This document shows, one piece after another, positions 19,954 to 29,851 of a DNA stretch of 64,000 bases (the stretch's first letter is position 1; every line of letters begins with the position of its first letter). The notes beneath the pieces were generated by a model. That model ran no database searches and was not told the origin of the DNA. It was given only the letters and a program-made list of their open reading frames with translations. The position numbers and the translations under genes are program-made. Origin of the DNA: an uncultured Marivita sp. (GTDB taxonomy: Bacteria > Pseudomonadota > Alphaproteobacteria > Rhodobacterales > Rhodobacteraceae); assembly GCF_947488135.1 (NCBI RefSeq), contig NZ_CANKYW010000004.1, forward strand, positions 248,001 through 312,000, in the 5' to 3' direction.

Positions 19954-20738
19954 CGCCCATCCCTCCGGCGCAGTTCAATCGGGGCAAAGGTGTCGGACTG
20001 GCGCAGCTCGACCTTGCCTTCCTTGGCAAGCTCCAGCGACGCCGCAAACGTCGATGCGGTGGCCGAGCGCCATTTGACCGGATCGGTGTCCCAGCCATCC
20101 GGCATGTAGGATGAGATGTCCGTCCATGTTCCAGCAAACCCGATCAGTCCGCGCATCCGTTCCAGCGCCTGTTCCATCGTGAATACCGCGTCGCGGTCCA
20201 TCACGAAGGGGCGGAATTCGTCGCGGGTGCGGATGCGGGCGTAGCCCTGCATCAGGTCCAGCAGCGTCGCGGTGTATTCGACCTTGCGGACCCGTTCGAC
20301 CTGCTGCGTCACGCCGCGGGCAAAGAAGTCGCGGCCCAACTGGTCGCGGGCCATCAGGCGGGCGGCAACATCGCGCATGGCTTGCAGGCGTTCCAGCTGG
20401 AAGGCGAGATGCGCGGCAAGGTCTTCACCCGAGGGGCCTTCTTCGGTCGGATCCGGGGGCAGCAACAGGCGGGATTTGAGAAAGGCCAGCCAGGCGGCCA
20501 TGACAAGATAATCCGCGGCCAGTTCGATGCGCAGCGCCTTGGCTTGCTCGACAAAGGCAAGGTATTGCTTGGCCAGTTGCAGCACCGACACCTTGCGCAG
20601 ATCGACCTTTTGAGTCCGGCTGAGCGACAGGAGAAGATCCAACGGCCCTTCGAAGCCGTCGACATCGACGATCAGCGCCTCGGCGGCCAGCCGGTCGGCG
20701 ACCGTCGTGTCAAATCCGTCGTTCGTGGCCTCGCTCAT
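19950..20738 (-). CDS. scpA: Segregation and condensation protein A
   Basis: Kleisin bridging the SMC heads. 262 aa; N-terminal SMC-binding region FEGPLDLLLSLSRTQKVDLRKVS is diagnostic, followed by YLVMAAWLAFLKSRLLLP. Overlaps nagZ by 4 nt upstream and scpB by 4 nt downstream, so expression is tightly coupled. Confidence 0.94.
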   Translation of the reverse strand: MSEATNDGFDTTVADRLAAEALIVDVDGFEGPLDLLLSLSRTQKVDLRKVSVLQLAKQYLAFVEQAKALRIELAADYLVMAAWLAFLKSRLLLPPDPTEEGPSGEDLAAHLAFQLERLQAMRDVAARLMARDQLGRDFFARGVTQQVERVRKVEYTATLLDLMQGYARIRTRDEFRPFVMDRDAVFTMEQALERMRGLIGFAGTWTDISSYMPDGWDTDPVKWRSATASTFAASLELAKEGKVELRQSDTFAPIELRRRDGR

Positions 20739-21748
20739 GCACCGCGCCCTTGCTCCAATTCCGCCAGCTTGGCGGTGAGGGCCGCAATGTCAACATCCTG
20801 CGGTGTGGTACGGGTCGCCAGCGCGGCTTCGGCGCGGGCCTGACTGCGTGCAGGCATGGTTCCGATCCTTTCCATCAGCGCGATGCGCTCGGCCAGATCA
20901 CCGTTGCAATGCAGGATCACGTCGCACCCCGCCTGCATCGACGCGGCACCGCGTTCAGGCACCGTGCCCGACAGGGCCTGCATCCCGATGTCGTCCGTCA
21001 TCAAAACGCCGGTGAAGCCGATCTCGTCGCGGATGCGCTGGATCATGCCGGGCGACGTGGTGGCGGGACCGGTTTCACCCAAGGCGCTGTAGACCAGATG
21101 CGCGGTCATCCCCATTGCCACATCGGCGAAAGGGCGGAAGGCGGCGAAGTCGATATTGGTCAGGGTGTCCTCGGTGGCGTCGATGCGCGGCAGATCGAGA
21201 TGGCTGTCCATCTGCGCAAGCCCGTGGCCGGGAATGTGCTTGATCACCGGAAACACGCCACCTTGCATGTGGCCTTCGACCACGGCGCGGCCAATTTTTA
21301 CCACTTGGTCAAAATCCGTGCCGTAGCAGCGATTGCGCAGGAAGGCATGGGTTTCGGGACGGGCCACATCCAGCATCGGCGCGCAATTGGCGTCGATCCC
21401 AAGCGCCATCAGCTCATGCGCGATGATCCGGTAACGCAGGCGCATGCCCTCTTCCGCGTTGGGGCCCAGCAGTTGCACATGATCGAGCGGCGGCAGCCAG
21501 TCGGTCGCCAAGGGCGCGCGCAGGCGTTGCACGCGCCCGCCCTCTTGGTCGATGAAGACCGGCGCGTTCCAGCCCACCGTATCGCGCAGGTCCAAGGTCA
21601 GGGCGCGGATCTGGTCGGGCGTTTCGAGATTGCGGTCGAAGAGGATGAAGCCGAAGGGGTTAGCCTCAACAAAGAACGCGCGCTCGTCCGCAGACAGGCG
21701 CGCGCCGTCACAGCCGAATATGGCCGCTCCGAAGGGTTTTTGGCTCAC
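20735..21748 (-). CDS. nagZ: Beta-N-acetylhexosaminidase (GH3)
   Basis: Cytoplasmic glycosidase releasing GlcNAc from anhydro-muropeptides in cell wall recycling. 337 aa with FIDQEGGRVQRL, ANCAPMLDV, the GH3 catalytic loop KHIPGHGLAQMDSHLDLP and the nucleophile Asp in MTDDIGM. GTG 21748 (GTGA overlap with the SPOR gene stop) gives the normal length; the upstream open frame is not part of the protein. Confidence 0.92.
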   Translation of the reverse strand: MSQKPFGAAIFGCDGARLSADERAFFVEANPFGFILFDRNLETPDQIRALTLDLRDTVGWNAPVFIDQEGGRVQRLRAPLATDWLPPLDHVQLLGPNAEEGMRLRYRIIAHELMALGIDANCAPMLDVARPETHAFLRNRCYGTDFDQVVKIGRAVVEGHMQGGVFPVIKHIPGHGLAQMDSHLDLPRIDATEDTLTNIDFAAFRPFADVAMGMTAHLVYSALGETGPATTSPGMIQRIRDEIGFTGVLMTDDIGMQALSGTVPERGAASMQAGCDVILHCNGDLAERIALMERIGTMPARSQARAEAALATRTTPQDVDIAALTAKLAELEQGRGA

Positions 21749-22728
21749 CGGCTGACCACGGGGATGCAGTCTGCGCCCTCGGCCACGATGGCGGCGCAGA
21801 ACCGGCGCGAGTCGCTCAGGTCCTCGAACCCATAGGCGCGCAGGCGGTAGAACACGCGGCCGCCAGAGGTTGCCTCTTCGATCACCCGGTCCTTGTGGTC
21901 GAGATACTCCCCGAAGCGCGCGGTCAACTGGCCCCATTGCTCGCGGGCGATTTCGGGGCTGTCATAGGCGCCGAATTGGACCAGTCGCGTGCCTGCCGGG
22001 ATATCGGATGGATCGCGTTCCTCGGTGCCCGCGGACATCGGTGCGGCAGGCGCCGAGAGCGAAGCCAGTTGCAACCCGTCGGGTCGCTCTGCCGGACGCA
22101 GGGACCGGGCGACGCCGGGTATCGAGGCCGGGATGGCACTGGTGGCAGAAGCAAGCTCTTCCTCGGCCTGCTGCTCATCGAAAACGCCGGTGTCTGGCGC
22201 CGGTTCAATTTCGCTGAAGGGTTTGGCATTGGCCGCGATTTGATCGGCGAGCGCCTTGATCGGGTCGTCGGCATTGGCGATATCGGTCAGCGCGAGATTT
22301 GGCGCGGGTGTCTCGGCGTCCTGACGCAGGGACGCCAGGGCCAGTTCCTCGCGCGGGTTCAGGTCTGGCATGGCCGGCGTTTCCGCGACCACCATGTCTT
22401 CGTCGGTGATGTCGAGCGGACGCGGTGCCAGAACGATCTGATCGGGCGGCGGGGCCGAGGTGCCGGTGCCTGCAACGCTGTTGACGGCCAGCCCTTCGTG
22501 GCGGGCGATCTGACCACCGGGATTGTCGGGGGCCACGCGCATCGGTCCTTCGATCGCCTGCACCACCGGAACGCCCGAAACGTCCCGCATGATGAGCCGA
22601 TAGCCCCACACCGATACGCCCACGATCAACGCCAGTGACATTGCCGCACCCAGCCAATTGGCTGCCGTGGCCAAATTGCCAGACGTTCCTTCCCCGCGTG
22701 CGGGGCCCGTCATATGCATGTCTGCCAT
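21745..22728 (-). CDS. SPOR domain protein
   Basis: Inner-membrane protein, 327 aa, with a short cytoplasmic N-terminus, one transmembrane helix (about 24-46, NWLGAAMSLALIVGVSVWGY), a long Pro/Ala/Glu-rich periplasmic linker, and a C-terminal SPOR domain (about 245-327, RLVQFGAYDSPEIAREQW, FYRLRAYGF, CAAIVAEGADCIPV). SPOR domains bind denuded peptidoglycan at division sites. Between argS and nagZ, as usual in this family of bacteria. Confidence 0.88.
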   Translation of the reverse strand: MADMHMTGPARGEGTSGNLATAANWLGAAMSLALIVGVSVWGYRLIMRDVSGVPVVQAIEGPMRVAPDNPGGQIARHEGLAVNSVAGTGTSAPPPDQIVLAPRPLDITDEDMVVAETPAMPDLNPREELALASLRQDAETPAPNLALTDIANADDPIKALADQIAANAKPFSEIEPAPDTGVFDEQQAEEELASATSAIPASIPGVARSLRPAERPDGLQLASLSAPAAPMSAGTEERDPSDIPAGTRLVQFGAYDSPEIAREQWGQLTARFGEYLDHKDRVIEEATSGGRVFYRLRAYGFEDLSDSRRFCAAIVAEGADCIPVVSR

Positions 22729-22802
22729 GTCCGCCTCTTTGCCCGGCGGTCCGTGCCACCGGTGGTTTCTTGCCTTTGCCTCAACCGGTCATGGCGCTTT
22801 TG

Positions 22803-24548
22803 TCAGCGCATTTCCTCAACCGGTGTGACGCCCAAGATACCAAGGCCTGCGGAAATAACAACAGAGACGGATCGTGCGAGGGCGATTTTCGCCTGTGACG
22901 CGTCGGTGTTGCCTTCCTGCAAAAAGCGCAGTTCCGGCACATCGTTGCCCTTGTTGTAAAGCGCGTGCAGATCCGATGCGAGCTCGTAAAGGTAGAACGC
23001 CACCCGGTGCGGTTCATTTGTGCGCGCGGCGATTTCCACGAGACGCGGCCATTCGGCGAGTTTGCGCGCCACGGCCAATTCGCTTTCGTGGGTCATGCCC
23101 GACAGGTCCAAATGCGCCAAGGTGGCATCCTCTACGTCGATCCCGGCCTCACGCGCCTTGCGCAAGACGGAATGCACGCGGGCATTGGCATATTGCACGT
23201 AGAAGACCGGGTTGTCCTTGGACTGCTCCAAAACCTTGTCGAAATCGAAATCCAGCGGCGCGTCGTTCTTGCGGGTGAGCATGACAAAGCGGGTCACGTC
23301 CGGGCCGACCTGATCGACCACGTCGCGCAGGGTGACAAAGGTCCCTGCCCGCTTGGACATCTTGAACGGCTCACCGTTCTTGAACAGTTTGACCAGCTGC
23401 GTGAGTTTGATGTCCAGCGGCGTCTTTCCGTCCGACAGCGCGCTGACGGCGGCTTTCATCCGTTTGACATAACCGCCGTGATCGGCGCCGAACACGTCGA
23501 TCAAAAGGTCATACCCCCGCTGCACCTTGTCGTAGTGATAGGCGATGTCGGGCGCGAAATACGTCCACGACCCGTCCGATTTCTTGATCGGACGGTCCAC
23601 GTCGTCGCCGTAGGCGGTGGATTTGAACAGGGTTTGTTCGCGCGGCTCCCAATCCTCGGGCGTCTTGCCTTTGGGCGGCTCCAGCGTGCCGCGATAGATC
23701 AGGCCCTTGTCTTCCAGATCCTTGATCGCGGCTTCGATCAGGCCGGTGCTGTAAAGCGATTTTTCGCTGAAAAACCGGTCCATTTCGACGCCGAGCAGGC
23801 CAAGATCGGCGCGGATCAGCATCATCATCGCGTCGGTGGCGAAGTTGCGGACCTCTTCCAGCCAAACCTCTTCCGGCGCGTCGAGATATTTGTCGCCGAC
23901 CTTGTCCTTGAGCGCCTCACCGACCTCGATCAGATAGTCGCCAGGATAGCTGCCCTCGGGCCAGTCGACGCTCAGGTCATGCGCTTCCTGATACCGAAGA
24001 TAGACCGACCGGGCGAGCACATCGACCTGCGCACCGCCATCGTTGATGTAGTATTCCCGTGTGACGTCATAGCCCGCATAAGCCAGCAGCGAGGCCAACG
24101 CATCGCCGAAGACCGCGCCACGGGTGTGTCCGACATGCAGCGGGCCGGTGGGGTTGGCCGAGACATATTCGACATTGACCTTTTTGCCCTGCCCCATGGT
24201 CGATTTGCCGTAGGCCGTTCCGTCAGAGAGGATCGCCTTGGGCAACGCCTGCCAGACCGACGCGGCAAGCCGCAGGTTCAGAAAGCCCGGCCCGGCCACC
24301 TCGGCGCTGGAGACACGCGGATCACCGGCCAGTTTCCCGGCCAGAGCATCGGCGATGTCGCGCGGCTTTTGCCCGGCTGGTTTGGCCAGCACCATCGCGG
24401 CATTGGTGGCCATGTCGCCGTGCAGCGGATCACGCGGCGGCTCGACCGTTACGTTGGCGAAATCAAGACCGTCCGGCAGCGCCCCATCGGCCACCATCGC
24501 GGTCAGGCTGTCGATCACAAGCGCCCGGATATCGGAAAAGAGGTTCAT
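22803..24548 (-). CDS. argS: Arginyl-tRNA synthetase
   Basis: Class I synthetase charging tRNA-Arg, 581 aa. HIGH motif as HVGH in [17 protein letters not shown] and KMSK in [16 protein letters not shown]-terminal DALR-type anticodon domain ends at [13 protein letters not shown] 24548 has AAAGGA 9 nt upstream; the open frame extends 100 codons further but with no family resemblance. First gene of the argS-SPOR-nagZ-scpAB run. Confidence 0.95.
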   Translation of the reverse strand: MNLFSDIRALVIDSLTAMVADGALPDGLDFANVTVEPPRDPLHGDMATNAAMVLAKPAGQKPRDIADALAGKLAGDPRVSSAEVAGPGFLNLRLAASVWQALPKAILSDGTAYGKSTMGQGKKVNVEYVSANPTGPLHVGHTRGAVFGDALASLLAYAGYDVTREYYINDGGAQVDVLARSVYLRYQEAHDLSVDWPEGSYPGDYLIEVGEALKDKVGDKYLDAPEEVWLEEVRNFATDAMMMLIRADLGLLGVEMDRFFSEKSLYSTGLIEAAIKDLEDKGLIYRGTLEPPKGKTPEDWEPREQTLFKSTAYGDDVDRPIKKSDGSWTYFAPDIAYHYDKVQRGYDLLIDVFGADHGGYVKRMKAAVSALSDGKTPLDIKLTQLVKLFKNGEPFKMSKRAGTFVTLRDVVDQVGPDVTRFVMLTRKNDAPLDFDFDKVLEQSKDNPVFYVQYANARVHSVLRKAREAGIDVEDATLAHLDLSGMTHESELAVARKLAEWPRLVEIAARTNEPHRVAFYLYELASDLHALYNKGNDVPELRFLQEGNTDASQAKIALARSVSVVISAGLGILGVTPVEEMR

Positions 24549-24604
24549 GTCACACGTCCTTTGTTCGGGACGTCCTCTACCACCTTGGCGCGCGGCGTCA
24601 AATG

Positions 24605-26434
24605 TTAGGCTTGTCCTTCTGCCTTGGCGCGATGTTCTTTCATCGGCAGCATTGCGATCAGCCGGGTTCCGCGGGTTTCTTTCGGCGTGTCTTCGGGCCC
24701 GAGAATGCGCAACGTGCCGCGCGGACCGATATCGGCGATCGGGATGCCTTCGGGATGTGTGTCGTACCAATCCTGGAGCGTGAATTCCTCGGACAACGTG
24801 GTCGAACGGAACTCCCACCCGTCCCACATCCGGCGCTGAACCTCCCAATAGGTCTCCCCTGCCCCGAGTGACCGGCCCCCCAGTTTCGGCGGCAGCGCGT
24901 ATCGGGCGCTGTCAGAGGTCTCCCGCTTGAGCTGGTAAACATTTTCCCGGCCAAATTCCGGCGCGAGATCGGTGGCGACCAGCGTGTTGTAGGCATCGTT
25001 GTCCGTCGCCGCGATCACGGTTTCGTAGGCCATGAGGTCGAGCCGGTGCTCCGCGCCTTCGGACAGGATGTCGCCTGTATAGATCTGTAACCCGGCGTCG
25101 CGGGCGTCGCGCAGGTGGCTGCGGTTCGGGTCGGAAATCATCACCGGCATGTCGAGCTTTTTCAGCACCTTGCCGAATTCGACGGTCCAGCGATTGCCGC
25201 CGACCAAGAGCACACCCGGCGTGGTGGAGGCGATCAGCCCCAAAAGCCGCGCCATCGGTTTGAGGGTGAATCCATGCAGCAGCACCGTGCCCGCCACCAG
25301 CGCGAAGGCCAGCGTAGAGATCTGCGCCGCATCCTCAATCCCGGCTTGGACAAGCCGGTCGCCGAAAAGACCCGCCACGGCAACAAGCACCACGCCGCGC
25401 GGCCCGGTGAAGGCGACAAGCAGACGTTCGGCCCAGGGCACGTTTGAGAAGGCGAGCGAGACCAACACCGTCACCGGACGCGCGATCAGGATCACGGCGG
25501 CGACTGTGGCCAGGGTTTGCCAGTTCATACTCAGCAGGGTTTCCCGCGTCATGTTGGCCGCCAGCAGAATGAACACGCCCGACACCAGAAGGATGGTCGC
25601 ATGTTCCTTGAATCGGTGCATCTCGGCGTGGCTGGGCAGGTGGGAATTTGCGATCCACACGCCCATGATCGTGACCGCCAGCAGGCCGCTTTCGTGCAGC
25701 AGGGCGTCGGAGGCCGCGAAGGCTGCGAGCACGCTGACGAAGAGCACCGGCACCTTCATATATTCGGGCACCCCGCCGCTCGAGAAGGACCGCGCGATCC
25801 CCCAACCGGCAGCGATGCCGACAATGGTGGCCACGACGATGCCAATGGCGAGCGTCCAGATCGCTTTTTCGACGGTGACGGCTGTCTGGAACACCAGCAC
25901 GACTTCGAACGCCAGTACCGCCGCAAGCGCGCCGGCCGGGTCGTTGACGATGGCTTCCCATTGCAAGAGCGCCGCCGGGCGTCGCTTCAGACGGGCCTGA
26001 CGCAACAAGGGTGCGATCACCGTCGGACCAGTGACGATCATGATGCCGCCGAAAACCGAAGCTGTCGCCCAGCTCAGCCCGCCGACATAATGCAGCACGG
26101 ATGCCGACAGAAGCCAGCCAACCGGGCCACCGATAATGACCAGGCGTTTGACGCCCACCGCCGCATCCGAAAGGGATTTGAAGTCGAGCGTCAGACCCCC
26201 TTCGAACAGGATGATCGCGACGGCGATGGCAATGATCGGCTGTAAGAGATCCCCCATCGCGACCGATGGGTCGAGAATCCCGAAGACCGGTCCGACCAGA
26301 AGGCCGGCGACGAGCATCAGGACGATAGCTGGCAAGTTGAGACGCCAAGCGAGCCATTGAGCCCCTACCCCCAAAGCACCGACGAGGGCGAAAGCTGTGA
26401 CCGGGTTCATGCCGGCGTCTGCGGGTGTTGCCAC
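24605..26434 (-). CDS. CPA1-type cation:proton antiporter with C-terminal nucleotide-binding domain
   Basis: Inner-membrane Na+(K+)/H+ exchanger, 609 aa. About twelve hydrophobic helices occupy residues 10-400; the ion-binding region contains [11 protein letters not shown] and a paired NDP ([16 protein letters not shown]). After residue about 405 comes a TrkA-N-like Rossmann domain ([18 protein letters not shown], then [18 protein letters not shown] and [11 protein letters not shown]), suggesting gating by a nucleotide. GTG 26434 has AAGGA 7 nt before it; ATG 26410 has none. 12 nt after the dgt stop, same strand. Confidence 0.85.
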   Translation of the reverse strand: MATPADAGMNPVTAFALVGALGVGAQWLAWRLNLPAIVLMLVAGLLVGPVFGILDPSVAMGDLLQPIIAIAVAIILFEGGLTLDFKSLSDAAVGVKRLVIIGGPVGWLLSASVLHYVGGLSWATASVFGGIMIVTGPTVIAPLLRQARLKRRPAALLQWEAIVNDPAGALAAVLAFEVVLVFQTAVTVEKAIWTLAIGIVVATIVGIAAGWGIARSFSSGGVPEYMKVPVLFVSVLAAFAASDALLHESGLLAVTIMGVWIANSHLPSHAEMHRFKEHATILLVSGVFILLAANMTRETLLSMNWQTLATVAAVILIARPVTVLVSLAFSNVPWAERLLVAFTGPRGVVLVAVAGLFGDRLVQAGIEDAAQISTLAFALVAGTVLLHGFTLKPMARLLGLIASTTPGVLLVGGNRWTVEFGKVLKKLDMPVMISDPNRSHLRDARDAGLQIYTGDILSEGAEHRLDLMAYETVIAATDNDAYNTLVATDLAPEFGRENVYQLKRETSDSARYALPPKLGGRSLGAGETYWEVQRRMWDGWEFRSTTLSEEFTLQDWYDTHPEGIPIADIGPRGTLRILGPEDTPKETRGTRLIAMLPMKEHRAKAEGQA

Positions 26435-26446
26435 TTTGAATTCCTT

Positions 26447-27607
26447 TTATGATCGAGCTGAGATGACTTCGGAACCTGTCAGGCGCGCATGCTCCTGAAG
26501 GGCGAACCGGTCGGTCATCCCGGCAATGTAATCCGAAACGATGCGTGCAAGTTCCGTCTCGGAGCGAATTTCTGCAACATCCTTGCGCCATTGCTTGGGC
26601 AGAAGCGACGGATCCGACATGAACAGCGGGAACAGTTCGTTGATGACTTTGGTCACTTGCGCCCGCATCTCGACCACGTCCGGTGCGCGGTACATGCGAT
26701 GGAAGAGGAAGGTCCGGATCACCTTCAGATCAGACCAGAGACCGGGGGAAAACTGAACCACCATGCGACCAGCCGCGCGAATATCGGCGGGCGTCTGGGG
26801 GTCGATCTCCTTGAGATTGGCGCGGGTGACGGTGATGACGTCACTGACCAAGATGCCGAAAAAGCGGCGCAGCGCCTCGTGACGGCGGCGGTAGTAGTTC
26901 AGGTCTGGATAAATCCGATCCACCTCCGAAAAACAATCGCTTACGATGGGAAGCTCAGCCAGTTCGTCGGTCGAAAACAGCTCGGCACGGAGCCCATCAT
27001 GCAGGTCGTGATGGTTATAGGCCACATCGTCCGAGAGCGCCGCGACCTGCGCCTCTGCACTTGCGTGGGTGTGAAGTTCGAGATCATGACGCGCATTGTA
27101 GGCGGCGAGCGCGTGCGGGATCGGCGCGCCGACTGGTCCGTTGTGTTTTGCAATGCCTTCAAGAGTTTCCCAGGTGAGGTTCAACCCGTCGAAATCCGCG
27201 TAATGGCGCTCCAGTGACGTGACGATGCGGATGGCCTGCGCGTTGTGATCGAAGCCGCCATAGGGCTGCATCAGCGCGTTCAGGGCGTCCTCACCGGTAT
27301 GACCGAACGGCGTGTGGCCCAGATCATGCGCCAATGCCACGGCTTCGGTGAGTTCCAGATCAAGGCCAAGCACCTTGGCGATGGTACGCGCAACCTGCCC
27401 CACTTCGATCGAATGGGTGAGCCGCGTGCGGAAGTAATCGCCTTCATGTTCGATGAAGACCTGGGTCTTGTGTTTCAGCCGCCGAAAGGCGGAGGCGTGG
27501 ATGATCCGATCACGATCGCGTTGAAAACACGACCGAAAGGCGCTTTCCTCTTCCGGGTAAAGCCTGCCTCGCGATTTTTCGGGGTCGCACGCATATCGCG
27601 CCGTCAT
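26447..27607 (-). CDS. dgt: Deoxyguanosinetriphosphate triphosphohydrolase-like protein
   Basis: HD-domain dNTPase that hydrolyses dNTPs to nucleoside plus triphosphate. 386 aa. RRLKHKTQVF, RLTHSIEVGQVARTIAK and ALAHDLGHTPFGHTGE provide the H...HD...D metal site; a second conserved segment is DVAYNHHDLHDGLR. Starts with MTARYACDPEKSRGR as in close relatives. Divergent from the Fe-S protein gene over 84 nt. Confidence 0.92.
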   Translation of the reverse strand: MTARYACDPEKSRGRLYPEEESAFRSCFQRDRDRIIHASAFRRLKHKTQVFIEHEGDYFRTRLTHSIEVGQVARTIAKVLGLDLELTEAVALAHDLGHTPFGHTGEDALNALMQPYGGFDHNAQAIRIVTSLERHYADFDGLNLTWETLEGIAKHNGPVGAPIPHALAAYNARHDLELHTHASAEAQVAALSDDVAYNHHDLHDGLRAELFSTDELAELPIVSDCFSEVDRIYPDLNYYRRRHEALRRFFGILVSDVITVTRANLKEIDPQTPADIRAAGRMVVQFSPGLWSDLKVIRTFLFHRMYRAPDVVEMRAQVTKVINELFPLFMSDPSLLPKQWRKDVAEIRSETELARIVSDYIAGMTDRFALQEHARLTGSEVISARS

Positions 27608-27691
27608 CGCAGCACCGCCTGTTCTTGTTCCCTGTCCCGTCCACCCTTATATTCAGACCAGCGAACAAGTTAAAGCAAACCCGAGGATGAC

Positions 27692-28015
27692 ATGCAGCTT
27701 CCACCGAAAGTGACGGAACGCGCGTTCGAGCGGTTGTCGGAGATTGGCGCCAGCGCCGAGGGCAAGGCCCTGCGTGTCGCTGTCGAAGGCGGCGGGTGTT
27801 CGGGGTTCCAGTACGAGATCAAACTCGACGAGCCGTCCGACGATGATCTTGTGCTCGAAGGTCAGGGCGAACGGGTTGTGGTCGACGCGGTGTCGCTGCC
27901 GTTTCTGGCGAATGCGGTGATCGACTTCTCCGAAGAACTGATCGGCGCGCGGTTCGTGATCGAGAACCCGAATGCCACATCCTCCTGCGGATGCGGCACC
28001 AGTTTTTCGATGTAA
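27692..28015 (+). CDS. erpA: A-type Fe-S carrier (ErpA/IscA family)
   Basis: Delivers or holds Fe-S clusters during assembly. 107 aa HesB fold with the three conserved cysteines in GGGCSGFQYE and SSCGCGTSF. The start ATG 27692 follows GAGGA. Single gene here, not in a suf or isc operon, which favours an ErpA-type role; the exact subtype is not decided by sequence. Confidence 0.85.
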   Translation: MQLPPKVTERAFERLSEIGASAEGKALRVAVEGGGCSGFQYEIKLDEPSDDDLVLEGQGERVVVDAVSLPFLANAVIDFSEELIGARFVIENPNATSSCGCGTSFSM

Positions 28016-28027
28016 TCCGAGACGTTA

Positions 28028-28046
28028 TGCCCGGGCATACCGGGCA
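28028..28046. terminator. Hairpin between two convergent genes
   Basis: Seven-bp stem TGCCCGG/CCGGGCA with a 5-nt loop in the 37-nt gap between the Fe-S carrier and the 358-aa gene. It can serve either strand; no T-run, so strength is unclear. Confidence 0.5.
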
Positions 28047-28052
28047 ACGATT

Positions 28053-29129
28053 TCAGTGCAGAACCCCCGGTGCGTCGGCGCGTGCGAAGCCGTGGAAGAA
28101 CTCCTCGAAATGCTGTGACGACGTTTCGGCCTGCGTCAGAACAGACATCGCTTCTGGGGACAGGGCGTCTTCCATGTGAAGGCGCATGCTGATCCAGTCA
28201 CCGCTGCGGGCCTCGTCGAGATTGAACATCGCTTCCGACATCTCGCGCATCGGCGTTGCCCGGTCGCTGCTGTGGTCAAAGCGCATCCGGTCATAGACGA
28301 AGCCTTTGACGAAAGCCGCATCGCCGGTGATGGCCTGATGCCAATTGCAGACCAGAAATTCGTGGTAGTCGTCCTGCACGTTGACGGCCGGCCCATCCGT
28401 GACGCTGAACAAGGCGGTTTCCCGCTTGAGCCAATCGGACCAGAGTGCGGGCGGCGTGTCACCGGCATAGTGCATGGCGATGCAGATTTCCGACAGAAGG
28501 TCGGCGTTCTGTTCGATATAGGCCAGCAAACCAGCGAAATGCAGGCTCCGCTTTGCCGCGTCGTCCAGTTCCGGATCGCGGCGGCCGTATTCACTGAGGT
28601 AGAAAACAAGGTGGGTCAGTTCATACGCGGCCTTCTTGTTCGGCAGCGCAAAGGTGTCTGACCGGGCCATGAAGCTGCGCGCACGGGCGTCGAGTGCGGC
28701 AAGATCGCCTGACACCGGGACACCCCGTCGCGCAAAGAGCCGCGTGGCCTCCATGCGTTGCAAATCGGAAAGCTCTGCTTGCGGAAGGTCTTGATCGTTC
28801 GCCCAACGGACCAGCTTTTCGCCTTGGTCGCCCGGCATACCGAGGTCTTCGAGATCCAGAACGATGGACAGGAAGAAGCGGTAGTATTGCGGGAAAAAAC
28901 GCATCCGTTTTTCAACGGTGGCGTAGAACGCGGAATAGGTCTCCAGCGCCGCATCGCCGGGGCGGGTGCCGGTGCACTCCAGGACGTTGAGAATCTCGGC
29001 ATTTTCCTTGAGCCAGAAAACGTCGTCGCCAAAGCGGCGGTGTTCGGAAAAGCAGCTCAGAAGCGCGCCAAGACGCGCTTCCTGAGGGTTGATCCGGGAC
29101 GGGGGGGTAAGTTGAATGACGTTTGTCAC
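28053..29129 (-). CDS. Unrecognised 358-aa helical protein, partner of FTSGL-repeat gene
   Basis: I do not recognise this family. The 358-aa protein is predicted soluble and largely alpha-helical, rich in aromatic residues and His, with no signal peptide or membrane helix. Distinctive segments are FFPQYYRFFLSIVLDLEDLG (79-98), AYELTHLVFYLSEYGRR (168-184), EICIAMHYAGD (214-224), DDYHEFLVCNWHQA (253-266) and QHFEEFFHGFARAD (339-352). The spacing of His and acidic residues could bind a metal, but no known motif is met. GTG 29129 is well supported by AAGGAGG 8 nt upstream, inside the 59-nt gap after the repeat gene, so the two form an operon with the repeat gene first. Confidence 0.75.
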   Translation of the reverse strand: MTNVIQLTPPSRINPQEARLGALLSCFSEHRRFGDDVFWLKENAEILNVLECTGTRPGDAALETYSAFYATVEKRMRFFPQYYRFFLSIVLDLEDLGMPGDQGEKLVRWANDQDLPQAELSDLQRMEATRLFARRGVPVSGDLAALDARARSFMARSDTFALPNKKAAYELTHLVFYLSEYGRRDPELDDAAKRSLHFAGLLAYIEQNADLLSEICIAMHYAGDTPPALWSDWLKRETALFSVTDGPAVNVQDDYHEFLVCNWHQAITGDAAFVKGFVYDRMRFDHSSDRATPMREMSEAMFNLDEARSGDWISMRLHMEDALSPEAMSVLTQAETSSQHFEEFFHGFARADAPGVLH

Positions 29130-29188
29130 GGTACATGCCTCCTTGAAGGTCGGAGGACGGGTCGCCCCGTCCCGGGTCATTGGTCCGA

Positions 29189-29851
29189 TCAGAGACCGGA
29201 GGTGAACGCCTGGACTGCGTCGCCGTCGCGGGAGTCGGTGCTGGTCGCGACAAGACCCGAGGTGAAGAGCGCGGTCGCGTCACCGTCGGAGGTCTTGGTG
29301 CCCTCGGCGGAGAGGCCCGAGGTGTAGAGACCCGTTGCGTCACCCGCAGTAGTGTCCGTTCCCCGTGCGCTCAGGCCGGATGTGAAAAGCTCCACGTTGT
29401 CGCCGGTGCTGGCGTGAGTGCCCTGTGCGGACAGGCCGGATGTGTAGAGACCGGTCGCGTCGCCCGCTGTGGTGTCGGTGCCTTGGGCGCTCAGGCCGGA
29501 TGTGAACATCTCGACGGCATCGCCAGTGCTGGCTTGTGTCGTCTGCGCTGCAAGGCCGGACGTGAAGAGACCTGTTGCGTCCCCTGCGCTGGCCTGGGAC
29601 CGCTGTGCGGACAGACCCGAGGTGAACAGACCTGTGGCGTCGCCGGCAGAGGCGCTTGTGGACCGGGCTGACAGGCCGGACGTGAAAAGACCCGTCGCAT
29701 CGCCGAGCAACGCGTCGGTCGAGCAGTCTGCCGCCAGACCGGACGTGAAGAGCGCCGTTGCATCACCGCCGTGAATATCGGCGTGCTGGTCCATATGCTG
29801 CTGATTTTCTGTGAGGTTTTCGGTAATCTGGAATTTACGAACTGCGGTCAT
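29189..29851 (-). CDS. FTSGL tandem-repeat protein (20-residue repeats)
   Basis: 220-aa protein of unknown function. A 29-residue unique N-terminus (MTAVRKFQITENLTENQQ, then HMDQHADIHGG) is followed by ten copies of F/Y-T-S-G-L spaced 20 residues apart (first spacing 21), consensus GDATGLFTSGLSAQGT with four variable positions. The protein ends exactly on the tenth FTSGL. Units 5-6 and 7-8 form a 40-residue higher-order repeat. There is no signal peptide, no membrane helix and a single Cys. ATG 29851 has AGGAGG 5 nt upstream, an ideal site implying high expression. It may be a beta-solenoid, a scaffold, or a multi-core precursor peptide; none is proven. Confidence 0.8.
   Translation of the reverse strand: MTAVRKFQITENLTENQQHMDQHADIHGGDATALFTSGLAADCSTDALLGDATGLFTSGLSARSTSASAGDATGLFTSGLSAQRSQASAGDATGLFTSGLAAQTTQASTGDAVEMFTSGLSAQGTDTTAGDATGLYTSGLSAQGTHASTGDNVELFTSGLSARGTDTTAGDATGLYTSGLSAEGTKTSDGDATALFTSGLVATSTDSRDGDAVQAFTSGL
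29192..29764 (-). repeat. 60-bp coding tandem repeats
   Basis: About nine and a half 60-bp units encoding the FTSGL repeats. At DNA level the most constant part on the plus strand reads GGCCGGA(C/T)GTG followed by a variable triplet set and GTTGCGTC or close variants. Third-position differences between units show that the array is old or selected at protein level, not a fresh duplication. Confidence 0.85.

Noticed and set aside
22965-24608. 547-codon frame antisense to argS
   Set aside because: Shadow of argS in a high-GC genome; argS has all its catalytic motifs.
24549-24848. 100-residue extension of argS
   Set aside because: Open by chance over the antiporter gene's 3' end; ATG 24548 has a ribosome binding site and family start.
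29192-29764. Repeats considered as a CRISPR array
   Set aside because: The 60-bp units are in frame, coding and without constant repeat plus unique spacer pattern; no cas genes nearby.
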